Assembly: GCA_050084515.1 (NCBI GenBank)
Contig: CM114272.1
Location: forward strand, 9,176,001 to 9,240,000
Length of the DNA stretch: 64,000 nucleotides
Direction of reading: 5' to 3'
From: Blasia pusilla
Lineage: Eukaryota; Marchantiophyta; Marchantiopsida; Blasiales
The translations under genes were made by a program, and so were the position numbers. Shown here one piece after another: positions 35,061 through 45,954 of this stretch. Each line of letters opens with the position of its first letter. Position 1 is the stretch's first letter. The notes beneath the pieces were generated by a model. The model ran no database searches and was not told where the DNA came from. It saw nothing but the letters and a program-made list of their open reading frames with translations.

Positions 35061-36340
35061 GATCGAGCAACGGCCAGGAGAGATGGCGACCTTAGCAGCA
35101 TTTAGCAGTGCCATCACTTGGCCTAGTCATTTGATTCAGGGACATGTCCATGCAGAGGATACTCGCGTTCCTGACATTTCTATGGAGAGGAGTGTTATGG
35201 TAGCTGTATCATTCCGTGGAGGAGAGGTGCCGTTGTGGGGCTCAACTGAGGAGCTTCAACGATTGGCTGATGAGCACGTGCAGACCGCGTGGAGCGAGGC
35301 GTTTGCACCAGAGCGTGACGGGTCTGAGGAACCCGAGGTAGCAGGGAGTGCTTCGATGACACCCTTGGATACCACACCCATTGTGTACCCCGGAGGAGGG
35401 TATTCGAGTGTTAGATCTCTTTGGAGGGATTAGCACCGGGTTATTTGGCATTTTTGCAGTGCAGAGTGCGAGTACAACAAAGACTGTATGTGGAGAGTGA
35501 TGATGTTGCGAGGCGCGTCTCACTACAACATGTGGCGCAATTACGCCACGTTTTCCCGACTTATTATTACTGCGTCCGCGATCTGGGTACCGAGTTCCCT
35601 ACCGAGGATATTTTGTTGTTGGGGCGCAGGACTTAGAGCGGGTAGGGACCATTGATTTGGTAATTTCGGTTGGTCATGTCAAGGCCAATCGAGGCCGGAC
35701 GAGGCAATGGGTTGGGCGACACTCGGTCCAGGTTTTTTGGGAGATGTTGAGGGTCTTACGGGATTCTTGCAGAGCACCGGCCTCGTTCTCCGCCTACATT
35801 CGGAGAATGTGCCGATCTTAGGAGAATCCAGTCACGGGTCGTGACGAGTGCTCATCAGTGCGTGCTGGATCGCCCAGCAGGTGTTCTTGGATGCGGCGAG
35901 TGTAGGTTCTAGAGCCCATCGCCCGCGTCTATGGTGGACCAACTTGGTGCCCCATGCGGTGTTATGGAGGGCGTATCGAGAGTGAGCGCCCCTCCCCTTT
36001 GTTAGTGGATTCGATGCCGGATCGGTGTCGCCGATCACAGCAAAGTGAGGCACGATGATCGACCATCGATCGTGGTTAACAGGGTAGGTAGGCGCGGGCA
36101 GCCTTGCCCACGTTTGTGAGTTTTCCGCTTCCTATGCATACAAGGAGGCCGGTCCTGGCTTGGTTTGGGATGACCAGGTTCGATGGTTGGTGGAGCCCAA
36201 CGCCCGACGAGAGAGAGCGGCGATGGGATTTCCACAGAGTGACGGCGGTACCATCGGTGTCGAGAGGCATCACGACGCCATGTCTTGGGTCGAGCGATGG
36301 ACTGAATCGCTTGACATGGATCCTCGCTTGGGAGTGGCGA
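35061..36340 (+). pseudogene. G2 cytosine-5 DNA methyltransferase domain (Dnmt3-like)
   Basis: A linker shared with G1 (LQRLADEHVQTAWSEAF) leads to the domain at about 35393-36340 (about 316 codons). Motif I is IRVLDLFGGISTG (35402-35440), very close to the SAM-binding motif of Dnmt3. Then come VESDDVARRVSLQHVAQLR, IDLVIS, and motif IV WSCQGQS (Cys codon 35677-35679), SENVP as motif VI (ENV 35803-35811), and VGSRAHRPRLWWTN as motif VIII (35902-35943). Motif IX is LVEPNARRERAAMGFP (36187-36234) and motif X LGSSDGLNRLTWILAW (36284-36331). The order is canonical, unlike the permuted plant DRM enzymes. Frameshifts near 35440, 35630 and 35670 and stops make it inactive. In life it would methylate cytosine in DNA. 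Confidence 0.85.
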
Positions 36341-36689
36341 GCGGCGTCGTATGAGATCGCGACAGATCACGGCCGGTTGCGTTGCAGGAGCCCCATGCCT
36401 ACCGAGACGGTGGAGGCAGTGGCTGGGGGCGAGACCCGAGGAGATCTACGCACCAGGGGAGATCGGGAGAGACACCCTTGGACTTCTTGGGATGTTTTGA
36501 AGGTACGCAAGGAGATGATAGCCACAAAGATCAGCGTAGTTTCGAGCAATCGCACGTGGAGGAGATCGAGTTTGCGTTGGCGCGCAGGAGAGCGGCCGAA
36601 AGTGTTGTTGTTCGAGACGGGTTGCACCATAGCAACCACCGATACCCGCGCCGGAGAGTCCTACCGTAGTCACGATGGAGACTTGGGAG

Positions 36690-38130
36690 CCAGATATGGG
36701 CCCTAAGTTGACAGGAGGAGAGCGGCGCCGAATACATCAGTTCCTCAGGAGTTATAGGAGTTGCTTTGCGTTTAGCATGGAGGATTTTGCACGCTGAAGG
36801 GACCGGGGATCCGCATTGAGTTGTCGAGTGATATGCCGATCTTCCGACGACCCTACATGTACAGTGATATGGAGAGGGCTCGATTGAGTAGGAGCCAGGA
36901 CTTGGTCGGAGCAGGACTAGTGGGGATGTCGCATGGGGAGTATGCATATGCCCATGTCATGCCCGCCAAGAAGGATGTGCATGGCAATCGGACGGATAGG
37001 CGGATGTGTGGGGATTACCGACCTATCAATCGGCGATTTAAGTCCGATAGGTATGCCATGCCCACCCGTGAGGAGATCTTTGATGCGATTGGTCACGCAA
37101 AGGTCTTGATTCATTGATTTATGAGCCGGATACCATCAGCTGCCTATCAGATTGGAGGACAGGCAGAAGACGGCATTTTGGGGCATCGATCCTTACGGGA
37201 AGGATTGTTTGTACAAGTGGCGGTTCTTACCATTTGGGTTAAAGAATGCCCCGGCTGAGTTTCAGAGGGTCATGGATAGGATCTTGGCTGGTCTGGATTT
37301 TTCTAGGTGTTATATTGATGACATCGTAGTCTTTAGCGCCACGGTTGAGGAGCATGAGCAACATCTAGAGGAGGTGTTTGACGATTGCAATTACATGGGT
37401 GAAGCTACATCCAGGCAAGTGCAAGTTCTTCTACGACCAGATTGAGTACTTGGGTCATACGATATACCCAGGGGGCCTTGGTGTTCAGCAGACGAAGGTA
37501 GAGGCTATTTCACGTATTCCACGCCCTATAGATGTGAGCTGTGTTCGCGCATTCATGGGATTGGCGAACTTCTATCGGCGATACGTCAAGGGATTGATTC
37601 GATTTGGGCCGACCTTGCTGACCAAGGTGGATCACGAGTGGCACTGGGGGGATGAGCAGGAGCGAGCATTTCAGTTGCTTAAGGACAGGTTGACGTCCAC
37701 ACCCATCTTGAGGAGACCGATCAGGGGGCGTCCTTTCCAGTTGCACACAGATTGGAGCATGTTGGGGCTTGGAGCGGTGCTCACCCAACATGATGATAAG
37801 GGTAGAGAGTTCATGGTGGCTTACGCTAGCCGCTTGAACAACGTTGCAGAGGCAAAGTACAGCTCGTATGAGGGTGAGTGCTTGGTTGCGGTGTGGGCTG
37901 TCGCGCATTTCAGGTGTTACTTATTCAACAACCCCTTTACCATCATCACTGATCATCAACCACTGAAGTGGTTGATGGAGTCCGACAAGCTTACAGGGAA
38001 GCTTGCGAGATGGGCTCTATTGTTGCAGGAGTATGATTTTCAGGTGGTACATAGACCTGGGACGCTCAACCAGGATGCAGATGGGTTGAGTCGTAACCCA
38101 TGCCCAAGTCAGCGAGATGCGATTGGAGCT
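36690..38130 (+). pseudogene. G2 reverse transcriptase and RNase H
   Basis: RT begins with GPKLTGGERRR-like sequence near 36700 (in G1, GPKLTGGEKRR). It continues with FRRPYMYSDMERARL, VMPAKKDVHGNRTDRRMCGD, LPFGLKNAPAEFQRVMDRIL and the catalytic CYIDD (37308-37322). After a shift near 37400 a long frame (37378-38481) carries the thumb (VRAFMGLANFYRRYVKG) and RNase H acids in HTDWSMLGLGAVLTQHD, SSYEGECLVAVWAV, ITDHQPLKWLM and QDADGLSRN. Stops interrupt the first half (near 37115). It is closest to the G1 sequence. Confidence 0.92.
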
Positions 38131-38269
38131 CGATGGCATGGAGAGAGTGATGAGGAGTCGGTGCCAGGATGGCACGCGTCAGCCTATTTAGGCATGTTGG
38201 CTATGGAGAGCCAGAGTGTGGAGACTTCGATGGCGAGGTCTAGTGGAAAGTCCTTGGATCCCGAGGCCA

Positions 38270-39570
38270 GTGAGGACACTACAAGTGGCCGAGATATTCA
38301 TGATGATGGAGTAGTCTTAGAGTACCTTCGTACTGGCAGCCTTGCGAGCACCATGAATGCTAGAGAGCGGGATCGGATCCTACAACGGGCCAGACGGTTC
38401 CGTTGGGAGGGTACACATGTTTTGAGGGTTTGGGAGGATGGCAGAGTACGCGTAGTGCCGCATCCTTCGCAGAGAGCATGACTAGTGCAGCATGCCCACG
38501 AGGAGTTGGGTCAGTTTGGGGTGAAGCGGACGTATAGCTTGCTCCAGATTCAGTATTGGTGGCGAGGCATGCAGACTGACGTTCAGTAGTTTGTTGCCAG
38601 GTGCGTGGTGTGTGATCCGGTCCGAGCATCGTTCAATGCTCCGACTCCACAGTTGCATCCATTACCGATCATGGGATTAGGGTATAGATGGAGTTTGGAT
38701 TTTGCAGGACCTTTGCCCTTGACGGAGCGTCACAGTCGTTATGTGTTGGTGATGGTCGAGCACTTCTAAAGTGGATCGAGTTGGTTGCATTGCGACAAAG
38801 CGAGTGAGGGAGTAGCTTATGCCTTCCTTGACAGAGTCTTTGAGTCATTATGGCGCACCGGCTGAGGTGTTGATGCACAGAGTACCGAGTTTCGCGGTGA
38901 GTTCTAGGCCTTGTGTGATCAGCGCTCGATCGACCACCAAACGACTCGCGAGATCATCCTGAGGCGGATGGATTAGCGGAGAGAGTTGTGCGAGGCGGTG
39001 AAGAGGGGTTTACGCAAGTATGGCTTGAAGAGAGGTCACCTAGAGATTGGGACCTCCGTTTCCATGGTTGGCGATGGGATCTGATTCAAGACGAGCATCC
39101 TTAGCGTCGTTTTCACCGTACTTGCTACTTTATGGCGAGAGCCAGATTTACGTCGCGGCCATTCGCCGAGATCTTTGGTGAGGTCTGAACCTTGATGACC
39201 CAGATGTATGGGTGCGAGCATGTTCTCGAGGGGCTGAGTTATTTCGAGAGTGATGCCCATGGCGTTTGAGAACTTGGCGATTGCACAGCATCGGGATACG
39301 TTGAGGTATGTGACTATTCGAGGTGGTGGTTATCGACCAACTATCCGGAGGTTTCATCAGGGAGATTATGTCTACTTGCAGCAGACGGCACCGACGACGT
39401 TGGATGTGACTGCAGGGCGCACTATCCTGAGAGTGCGTGACATTTTGCCATCGGGTGTTCTCTTGCTAGAGGGACGCGATGGTATGGTATGGAAGGACCA
39501 TGTGCGTAATTGTGCGCCATGTCACCTTCCTAACATTGATGGTACAGTAGATCCGAGCTTAGCAGTAGTT
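38270..39570 (+). pseudogene. G2 integrase
   Basis: The zinc-binding N-terminus begins in the RNase H frame (RDIHDDGVVLEYLR, RVVPHPSQRA) and continues after a stop: QHAHEELGQFGVKRTYSLL then ARCVVCDPV. The core has SLDFAGPLPL (first Asp) and YVLVMVEHF. It is then badly frameshifted over 38770-39240. The C-terminal domain is clean at 39250 onward: [35 protein letters not shown] and [20 protein letters not shown]. That C-terminal domain runs straight into the PHD finger in the same frame. Confidence 0.85.
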
Positions 39571-39726
39571 CCTGCAGGCTTGCGTTGTATGTTGTGTGGT
39601 TACGCCGTGTGGTGCGCCACGATGCTAGTCTGTGATGGGTGTTCGAGAGGATGGCATATGGCATGTTTGACGCCACCTCTCACTAGGGTTCCTCAGGGAC
39701 GATGGATGTGTCCCAGATGTATATAG
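39571..39726 (+). pseudogene. G2 C-terminal PHD finger (C4HC3)
   Basis: In the frame 39250-39726 (158 codons) the last 46 residues form a complete PHD finger: C113-x2-C116, C128-x2-C131, H136-x2-C139, C154-x2-C157, in [22 protein letters not shown] and GRWMCPRCI. The conserved Trp precedes the last cysteine pair. PHD fingers usually bind the histone H3 tail, so here it could steer integration. Many plant gypsy chromoviruses have a chromodomain at this same position. All zinc ligands are present. The frame itself is open, although the pol gene upstream is broken. Confidence 0.9.
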
Positions 39727-40678
39727 AGAAGGTAGTTCTACATTCCAACTTGTGTTTGTGACATAGATGACAAGGAGGCGACTAACGATGGGGCCACATG
39801 AGCACCCGGCCTTCTTGCTCTTAGCGTCCGAGAGATGTATGTCATGGTAGGTAGGGATAGATGGCTATCTGGAGTTAGAGGGACCTAACCACCAGCTAGG
39901 GGGACGATTGGAGATATTTTGGTACTTCTTGTCTCGTTTTTTGGATGCCATGAGTTAGCATGGGATCATGCGTGTTTGTGTGTGTGTTCGGTGACAGCGA
40001 TGTATGTTGTGTAGCGATGTGTATGCGCACGACAGTTGTCACGTCTTTTAGGATATATCGGTGAGATCTAATAGAGCGCCTTCATGAGTAGTGGAGGACA
40101 GGCCCAGTAGGTCAAGGGTGACCTGTTGAGGCCCTTGGAAACCTGAGATAGCAGGTTTCCCCTTCGTTTTGGCTCATTTGGAGCCATATTGAGGAACTTA
40201 CTATTTTAGGTAAGTACCATTTTGAGTATATGATCGACTTACTATTTTTTGGTAAGTGGCCCTTTACCTCCTACATCAGGTCAAGAGCCAAGGAGGTGAC
40301 TTGGGAGAATAAGTTACCATGCAGAGAGCTTGGGAGAGGGGAGGGGTATACCTCAAGGAGAGAGAGCTTGAGAGCTCATTCTCTCTTTGTTGAACCTCTT
40401 GGCATGAGGCGGCGGAGCTATGGTCCCTTGCCTTGTGAGTGTAACCCGAGCCTCTCATTAGGAGAGTGGGTTTGGTTTGACATGAGAGAGAGTGCACACC
40501 TTTGAGAGCTATGGTGTGAGATGGTGTAGAGAGAGATTGGAGCTTACTTTATTGGAGATATTTTGGTACTTCTTGTCTCGTTGTTTGGATGCCATGAGTT
40601 AGCATGGGATCATGCGTGTTTGTGTGTGTGTTCGGTGACAGCGATGTATGTTGTGTAGCGATGTGTATGCGCACGACA
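39727..40678 (+). repeat. G2 3' end with A-B-A' structure
   Basis: After the pol stop and about 180 bp of untranslated sequence comes a purine tract (GGGGGACGA) at about 39900. Segment A (39908-40034, 127 bp, TTGGAGATATTTTGG...CGCACGACA) follows. Block B (40037-40551) repeats the 5' LTR block, and A' (40552-40678) repeats A with one mismatch. G1 has a diverged A-like segment but no B at its 3' end. Confidence 0.9.
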
Positions 40679-43555
40679 ACATGCTCCTCCTTATGAACTT
40701 TGAACCCTCATGACATATTTCTTGAAACCCAACACCATTATGTTTGTTCCTTTTTGGCGGACAAGTACACTCTTCATTCTTTGTGATTCCTTCAACTTAC
40801 ACTTTCCTTCTACTACTACCTGGTTGGTTTTGTCCAAACCTTTCAACGTTACAATTGATCTATGTGCATACTTGCATGTTAATACATCTATGAACAAATG
40901 GCTATCCTTCAAAAGTCTCAAATATCATCTTTTGGCCTGACAGTTATTGGATTCCGCAATGGTTTCATTTTCATAAACTTCTCTTCATAAATAGCCATAT
41001 GATTTTACACTCTTTTCAGAAAATTAATTTTTCAATATTTTTCAAAGTTAATTGAGATTACCAATTCCACAATACAATTCATGGTCACTTTGGTAATGTC
41101 CCCTTAATTCTAATGTGAAAGAATTTCAAATTTGATAATATTTTGCTTCTTGAAGTAATCCTTGGCATAATAAATTTTTATCTAAAGTAATTAAAATATT
41201 CAAGTTTTTGATAGTATGGATTTAAAGCTTTTTCTTTCTTTTACCTAGGTTGATTTGCAACCATTTGTTACAATAGTGTGTTGATAAAAAAAAATTTAAC
41301 ATTGCCTTAGTAGCCTTGGTTCTATTGACCCTACCTACCCTTGGGAGCCAAATCCTCCATCATAATTTTTTTCATTGAAACCAAAATTATGGTGTCAAAG
41401 ACGAGTATTTTTTAAGCCCCTTCTTGCATTATATTCATGTTCCTACAAAACATTTGAAGAAAATAGGATCCTAATTGCATCAAGTCTTGAAATGCCAAGA
41501 GTTGATTTCTTTGTTAGAGAATATATCCCAATAGAGATGGAGGTTTCATAATATTTATACTCCTTTTGTATTCCTTGGAATGTGATCATAATGAAATCAT
41601 TATCGTCTATTACCTCTCATACTACCTAACTATTTCTAATACTAAGAGTAAAATTAGTCGTACTTTGAGATACTTTCCCAACTTCATTCCATGTATTATC
41701 GCTTCAATTATTGTTTCCTACATTTATTAGATGACTCAAATATTTTAGTTTGTTCATCCTCTATTTCCTTGGGTATTTTGGTGTCTGTGTGTTATAAATT
41801 ATCATAGATGCATTAATAATACCCGATACACAAAAAGTTATCAATTGGTCCCTCTTATTTTAGGATTTGATTTGTGGATCAAAAGACTCTCCTCTAGACT
41901 TTACTTCATCAATTGTAATTAGAATCCAATATTTGTGATGCATAGAAAAAGTTCTCGATTGTGAACTTATGCACATATTAGTTATTCAAATCCAATTTCT
42001 CTCATATTATATGTCACATTGGTTCAAGCATTAAGAAAATTGAAAAAAAAGGTATCTAAGGATTAGAATCCTTAGATAGGCAACCTATGAAATCTTAACA
42101 TGAAGTAAAACACAAAATTCTAACTGAAAACTACGGAAAACACATTATGTTCGTCATACATCAAACCTCATAAGTTTTTCATTCTCCGATTATCTTTGCC
42201 TCTAAAATAACACTTTCATCTCTCAAAATACGGTCTTCCCCAAAGACTCTAATTCCCATCTTGATGAATCTTCTCTTTTCTCCTAAGTAATTTCTTTATT
42301 GCCAAATCCTTTATACTCCTTAAAGTTCTAGTACCATTAGAAATTACTAACCTCACAAGATGGACACTCTTACACAAGGGTAAACTATCTTGCATAAATA
42401 ACAAGATAAGAATGTATATGAAAGAATGAATGAATATCATCCCTACCTCTATGTATAAGGTAAGAAAAAAAAACGTGTTTACGTTATAACTCAAATAAAA
42501 AGCATATCTCTTTACGATTTTACCCAAATGATAACGCGTATACATACATCACTTTCTAACCTTTGCTATAAATGTAATTGTACTAAGCTACAAGAATGAA
42601 CGAAAACATAGATATATATTAGCAACACAATCCCACCAGTGATGACTCATCTACATTCTTGTCTCCCTCAAGCTACATCCATGCCAAGAACCAATGTCCT
42701 TACATTTGGCTCAAGTTTGGGCATTTTTAGGCATATGTCCTTCATCTACGACATCCCACACAACCCATAAAAGTTGGATGCACAATTACTTAGGACTTGG
42801 GAAGGATAATCCTAGGCCCGCAATTTAGTCATAAGATAATGGTTGACTCAAGATAGAGTAAGAGCAGAAAAATCATGAGATTTGTTGTACGATTGGCATG
42901 AACTATGGTCCAATGAGAGTTGACCAATCTGTATGCCCAAGTTGCATTCTACCTTATAACTCTGCATGTTGCATTCCACAAAGAATTCTTAAACCCCTCA
43001 AGACTAATGATCTCGACAAAAATTACTCGGAGATCTACTTTTGGGTAAAAGTTATTTAAATATTTGCACCGTTTTATCTTGGGCCATCTCCATCATGAGG
43101 ACTCTCTATACTAACCTCAAGGCTTTACGCAAAAGTGGGAGACCTTCTTTATAAACACCTTATGTATGTTTTTCTCCATTGCATGCAATATCTTCCATCA
43201 ACAATAATGAATTTAGGAAAAAAAACAATAAGAGACATGGAAAATGAGGATTGGGTTGGTTCCCTGGAATCAACAACATTTACTATGAACATTTAGGCAA
43301 ATAACAATGTTACACATGGAAGTGTAGTACCCTTAGTACATTCTTGGTGGATGGGCATCAAGGTCAAGCCATTATCACATACTAGACTCAATTATAACTA
43401 TTGAAACCATTGAGGTATACGTACTTGGAGATTGCTTGTTACATGAGCTTTCAAGTGCTGCAGGTCGACACTTGTCTGATTTTTTATGAATTCTATCCTG
43501 ATAAGATTTGAGGCATTTTTCTCATAAAAGATACAAAACATGTCATATGTATCGT

Positions 43556-43707
43556 ATGTCTTCAAGCCAAATCCAATTTTTTTGACCTTGTAAAGCTATG
43601 TATCATTTGGATCAAGGTCTTGGGGAAAGTCATGTCTTCAAGCCAAATCCAATTTTTTTGACTTTGTAAAGCCCCGTATCATTTGGATCAAGGCCTTAGG
43701 GAAACCT
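43556..43707. repeat. 76-bp tandem duplication
   Basis: Two copies of ATGTCTTCAAGCCAAATCCA... with period 76 bp and a handful of mismatches, so it is a fairly recent duplication. Confidence 0.9.
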
Positions 43708-43725
43708 TCAAGTCTTTCTTTTGAA

Positions 43726-43763
43726 GAGAGGACTACACTTGGCAATCCAAGTGTAGTCCTCTC
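43726..43763. repeat. Perfect 17-bp hairpin, 4-nt loop
   Basis: GAGAGGACTACACTTGG, loop CAAT, then the exact complement. No terminator or small-RNA context is otherwise visible. It could be the ends of a tiny foldback insertion. Confidence 0.9.
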
Positions 43764-44218
43764 AATTGGTAAGATATGGCACCTAAATAACGAAACTGGA
43801 TTTAGAAGGTATGGCACCTAAATTAGAAACTGAACTACAGCAAGATCAAACCGGAGTCAATTACTCATGGAGAAGATACGGTAATGTCTAAGATGGCACC
43901 TCATTGCCCTATTCACAAAACTTGGCAAAATATTGTAAGTAGTGAAGATTAAGCCCTACAAGGTCAATAGATCGAGTTACTCGAGGGATTACAGTTGATC
44001 TTCTTCAAGAGTTCACATTCACCAGACAGTTAGGAACCTCGATGTTGGCTCTTCGCCACCTAGGGAGAAGAGCCGACATCGTCATCTCTCACTATAGAAA
44101 ACCTATTCGGAACTGGGTTTTGTATGCGTGCCCAAGGTACGCGAAGTGCACTTATGAGGTGAAGGTTGACAAAAGTCAGGCTTAACTTCAACTCATGTGC
44201 AGATAACAGACAGGAGCT

Positions 44219-44392
44219 TATCAAAAACATGCATGTGCTACCAAGATATTCTCTCACACTAGCACACAAGAAAGATGGGCAAATGATAATCAATGAACTT
44301 GAGGCTATCAAGACCATGCATATGATGCCAACATATTCTCACTCTGGCGCACAAGCAAGATGCACAAATGATTTTCAATGAACTTTAATCCA
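44219..44392. repeat. 87-bp imperfect tandem duplication
   Basis: TATCAAAAACATGCATGTGC at 44219 and TATCAAGACCATGCATATGA at 44306 start two related units. Both end near AATGAACTT. The units have diverged by roughly a fifth. Confidence 0.75.
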
Positions 44393-45954
44393 GGCCATGA
44401 CAACTTTAGTTGCACCAATCTTGCATTCAATGTGTTGATCAACGTGAAATGCAACATGATAGCATAAACTGCTCCTGCCACCAGAACCATTCAAATTTAC
44501 ATGTTAACGTTGCATGTGAGAAGCACCTACTGCTCGTTGTATTACTTGTGAAAATCCCTGTGAAGAGAACTTTCCCATTCACCCCTCATTCACTCCTGAA
44601 AATTGGCTTTCGTGAGCCTAAGGAAATTGACATAATGATGACTTAACAGTATTCAGTAACGAATTCTCATAAGAGTTGTTTCTTACATGCCGAACGAAAT
44701 TGAATGGTTGTTCTAAATCAGACTACAAACCAGATTGGGGAACCCATTGTCGAACTATATTATGGCAAGTAGCGTTGTTATAACAACTGCATGGAAAATC
44801 TTGCTCTATGGGTTGTAGAGTAATATCAATGGAAAAAGTACAGGGTAGGTTTACAGCACAACTGATGACATGGTGTGTTATTTCTACCACATCCTTTCCT
44901 TGCGGCTGCTCGAATGTGGCAGAGCTTCATAGCAAGAAAACTAAGGGGCTTGAGAAGAGAGAATGGAAGAGGACTAAGCATTTTTCCATGGCTGTAACAC
45001 ATCCTCACAAGGTTTCTCATTGTAAAGCCTAACTAATAACACCGGAACACAGACCACACTCCACAAATCTGGTCGGAAAATCATTCACTTAAGAGGAAGT
45101 TTAAGAGCACTTGGGCACCTGGAATCTGAAGATTTAACATAAAGAATGTCTTCCTCACATTCGTGTCACGTAAACTGACGACAGTGACTGTGGAGAGAAC
45201 CAGAAGTAAGTGTCTCTCTCTTTCTCAACCAGGGTGAATGGTTATGCTCTCTGTATCCACAAAGAGGTACGAAACATATTCTATATGGATGCGCCTCATA
45301 CACCATATCTGTGAAAAAAAACCTTACCCTCTGCGCACACAAGACACAATATAATATGCTCGTGTTCAATACGTGCACACTGCTTCTTCGACATACCATA
45401 CGAATAACTACACCGCACAAGAGAGGACTCCCAGCTAACCCTCTCATCAGCTCCTCCATAATTCCATGTCCCGAACAGAGCCTTCGGGCAAGCTGTCGAC
45501 TCACAACCAACTCTCCGCAACCACCCAAAGGCCGGAAATTCGCTCGCCACCAAGGCATCCAATTCGCCACTCTCCCTTAACCTATCCAACATGACCATCG
45601 CATCTTCAAAGAATGCGATGAAAAAGGAAACTCTAACCTAACCTGGGCATAAACTGATATCGAACGTTTTCTCTGTTCACTGAGGACACCCAAAGCATGC
45701 AGTTGGGTCGCTCACGAAGCCTCCGATACTTTTCCCGATCGCAAACACTTACGAATTTTCGTGAGTGTAATAGATGATAGATGCCTAATTCTCAGTCCAC
45801 TACTAGATTCGAAATCGACCACCATTCACATGTGCGTGGGTGATTTTGGAATTCCCGGTGAATGATCTCACCTGCAGAAGCCATAGTTGTTGACGATTAC
45901 AACTCTACAGTATGAACCACCTCTCAAGCACAGTGGCTCGGAGGTGAAGCCGTC

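Larger units (their letters stand above)
30322..40678 (+). mobile_element. Ty3/gypsy element G2 with methyltransferase and PHD finger
   Basis: This 10.4 kb element opens TGTCACGTCTTTTAGGATAG and closes GCGCACGACA, with ACAT directly outside both ends as a candidate 4-bp target duplication. Order: LTR-like 5' block, long non-coding leader, Gag, protease, cytosine-5 DNA methyltransferase, RT, RNase H, integrase, PHD finger, 3' block. It is markedly more GC-rich than the spacers around it. Every coding section has frameshifts or stops, so it is not autonomous now. It matches G1 and G3 domain by domain, which shows that the extra domains belong to the lineage and are not a chance insertion. Confidence 0.9.
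40679..45954. other. Long AT-rich intergenic region with small duplications
   Basis: No gene is recognised. It contains a 76-bp tandem duplication (43556-43707), a perfect hairpin (43726-43763), and an 87-bp tandem duplication (about 44219-44392). Near the right end, minus-strand frames at 45166-45570 and 45296-45598 are open but have no known domain. They may belong to the NAA10 3' region or be untranslated. Confidence 0.45.

Noticed and set aside
35061-36340. Host DNMT gene fragment captured once by a single element
   Set aside because: The same domain sits at the same pol position in G1 and G3, so it is inherited by the lineage rather than a private capture by G2.
45166-45598. Two overlapping minus-strand frames downstream of NAA10
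   Set aside because: No family features, and the two frames compete over the same bases. More likely 3' flanking DNA.
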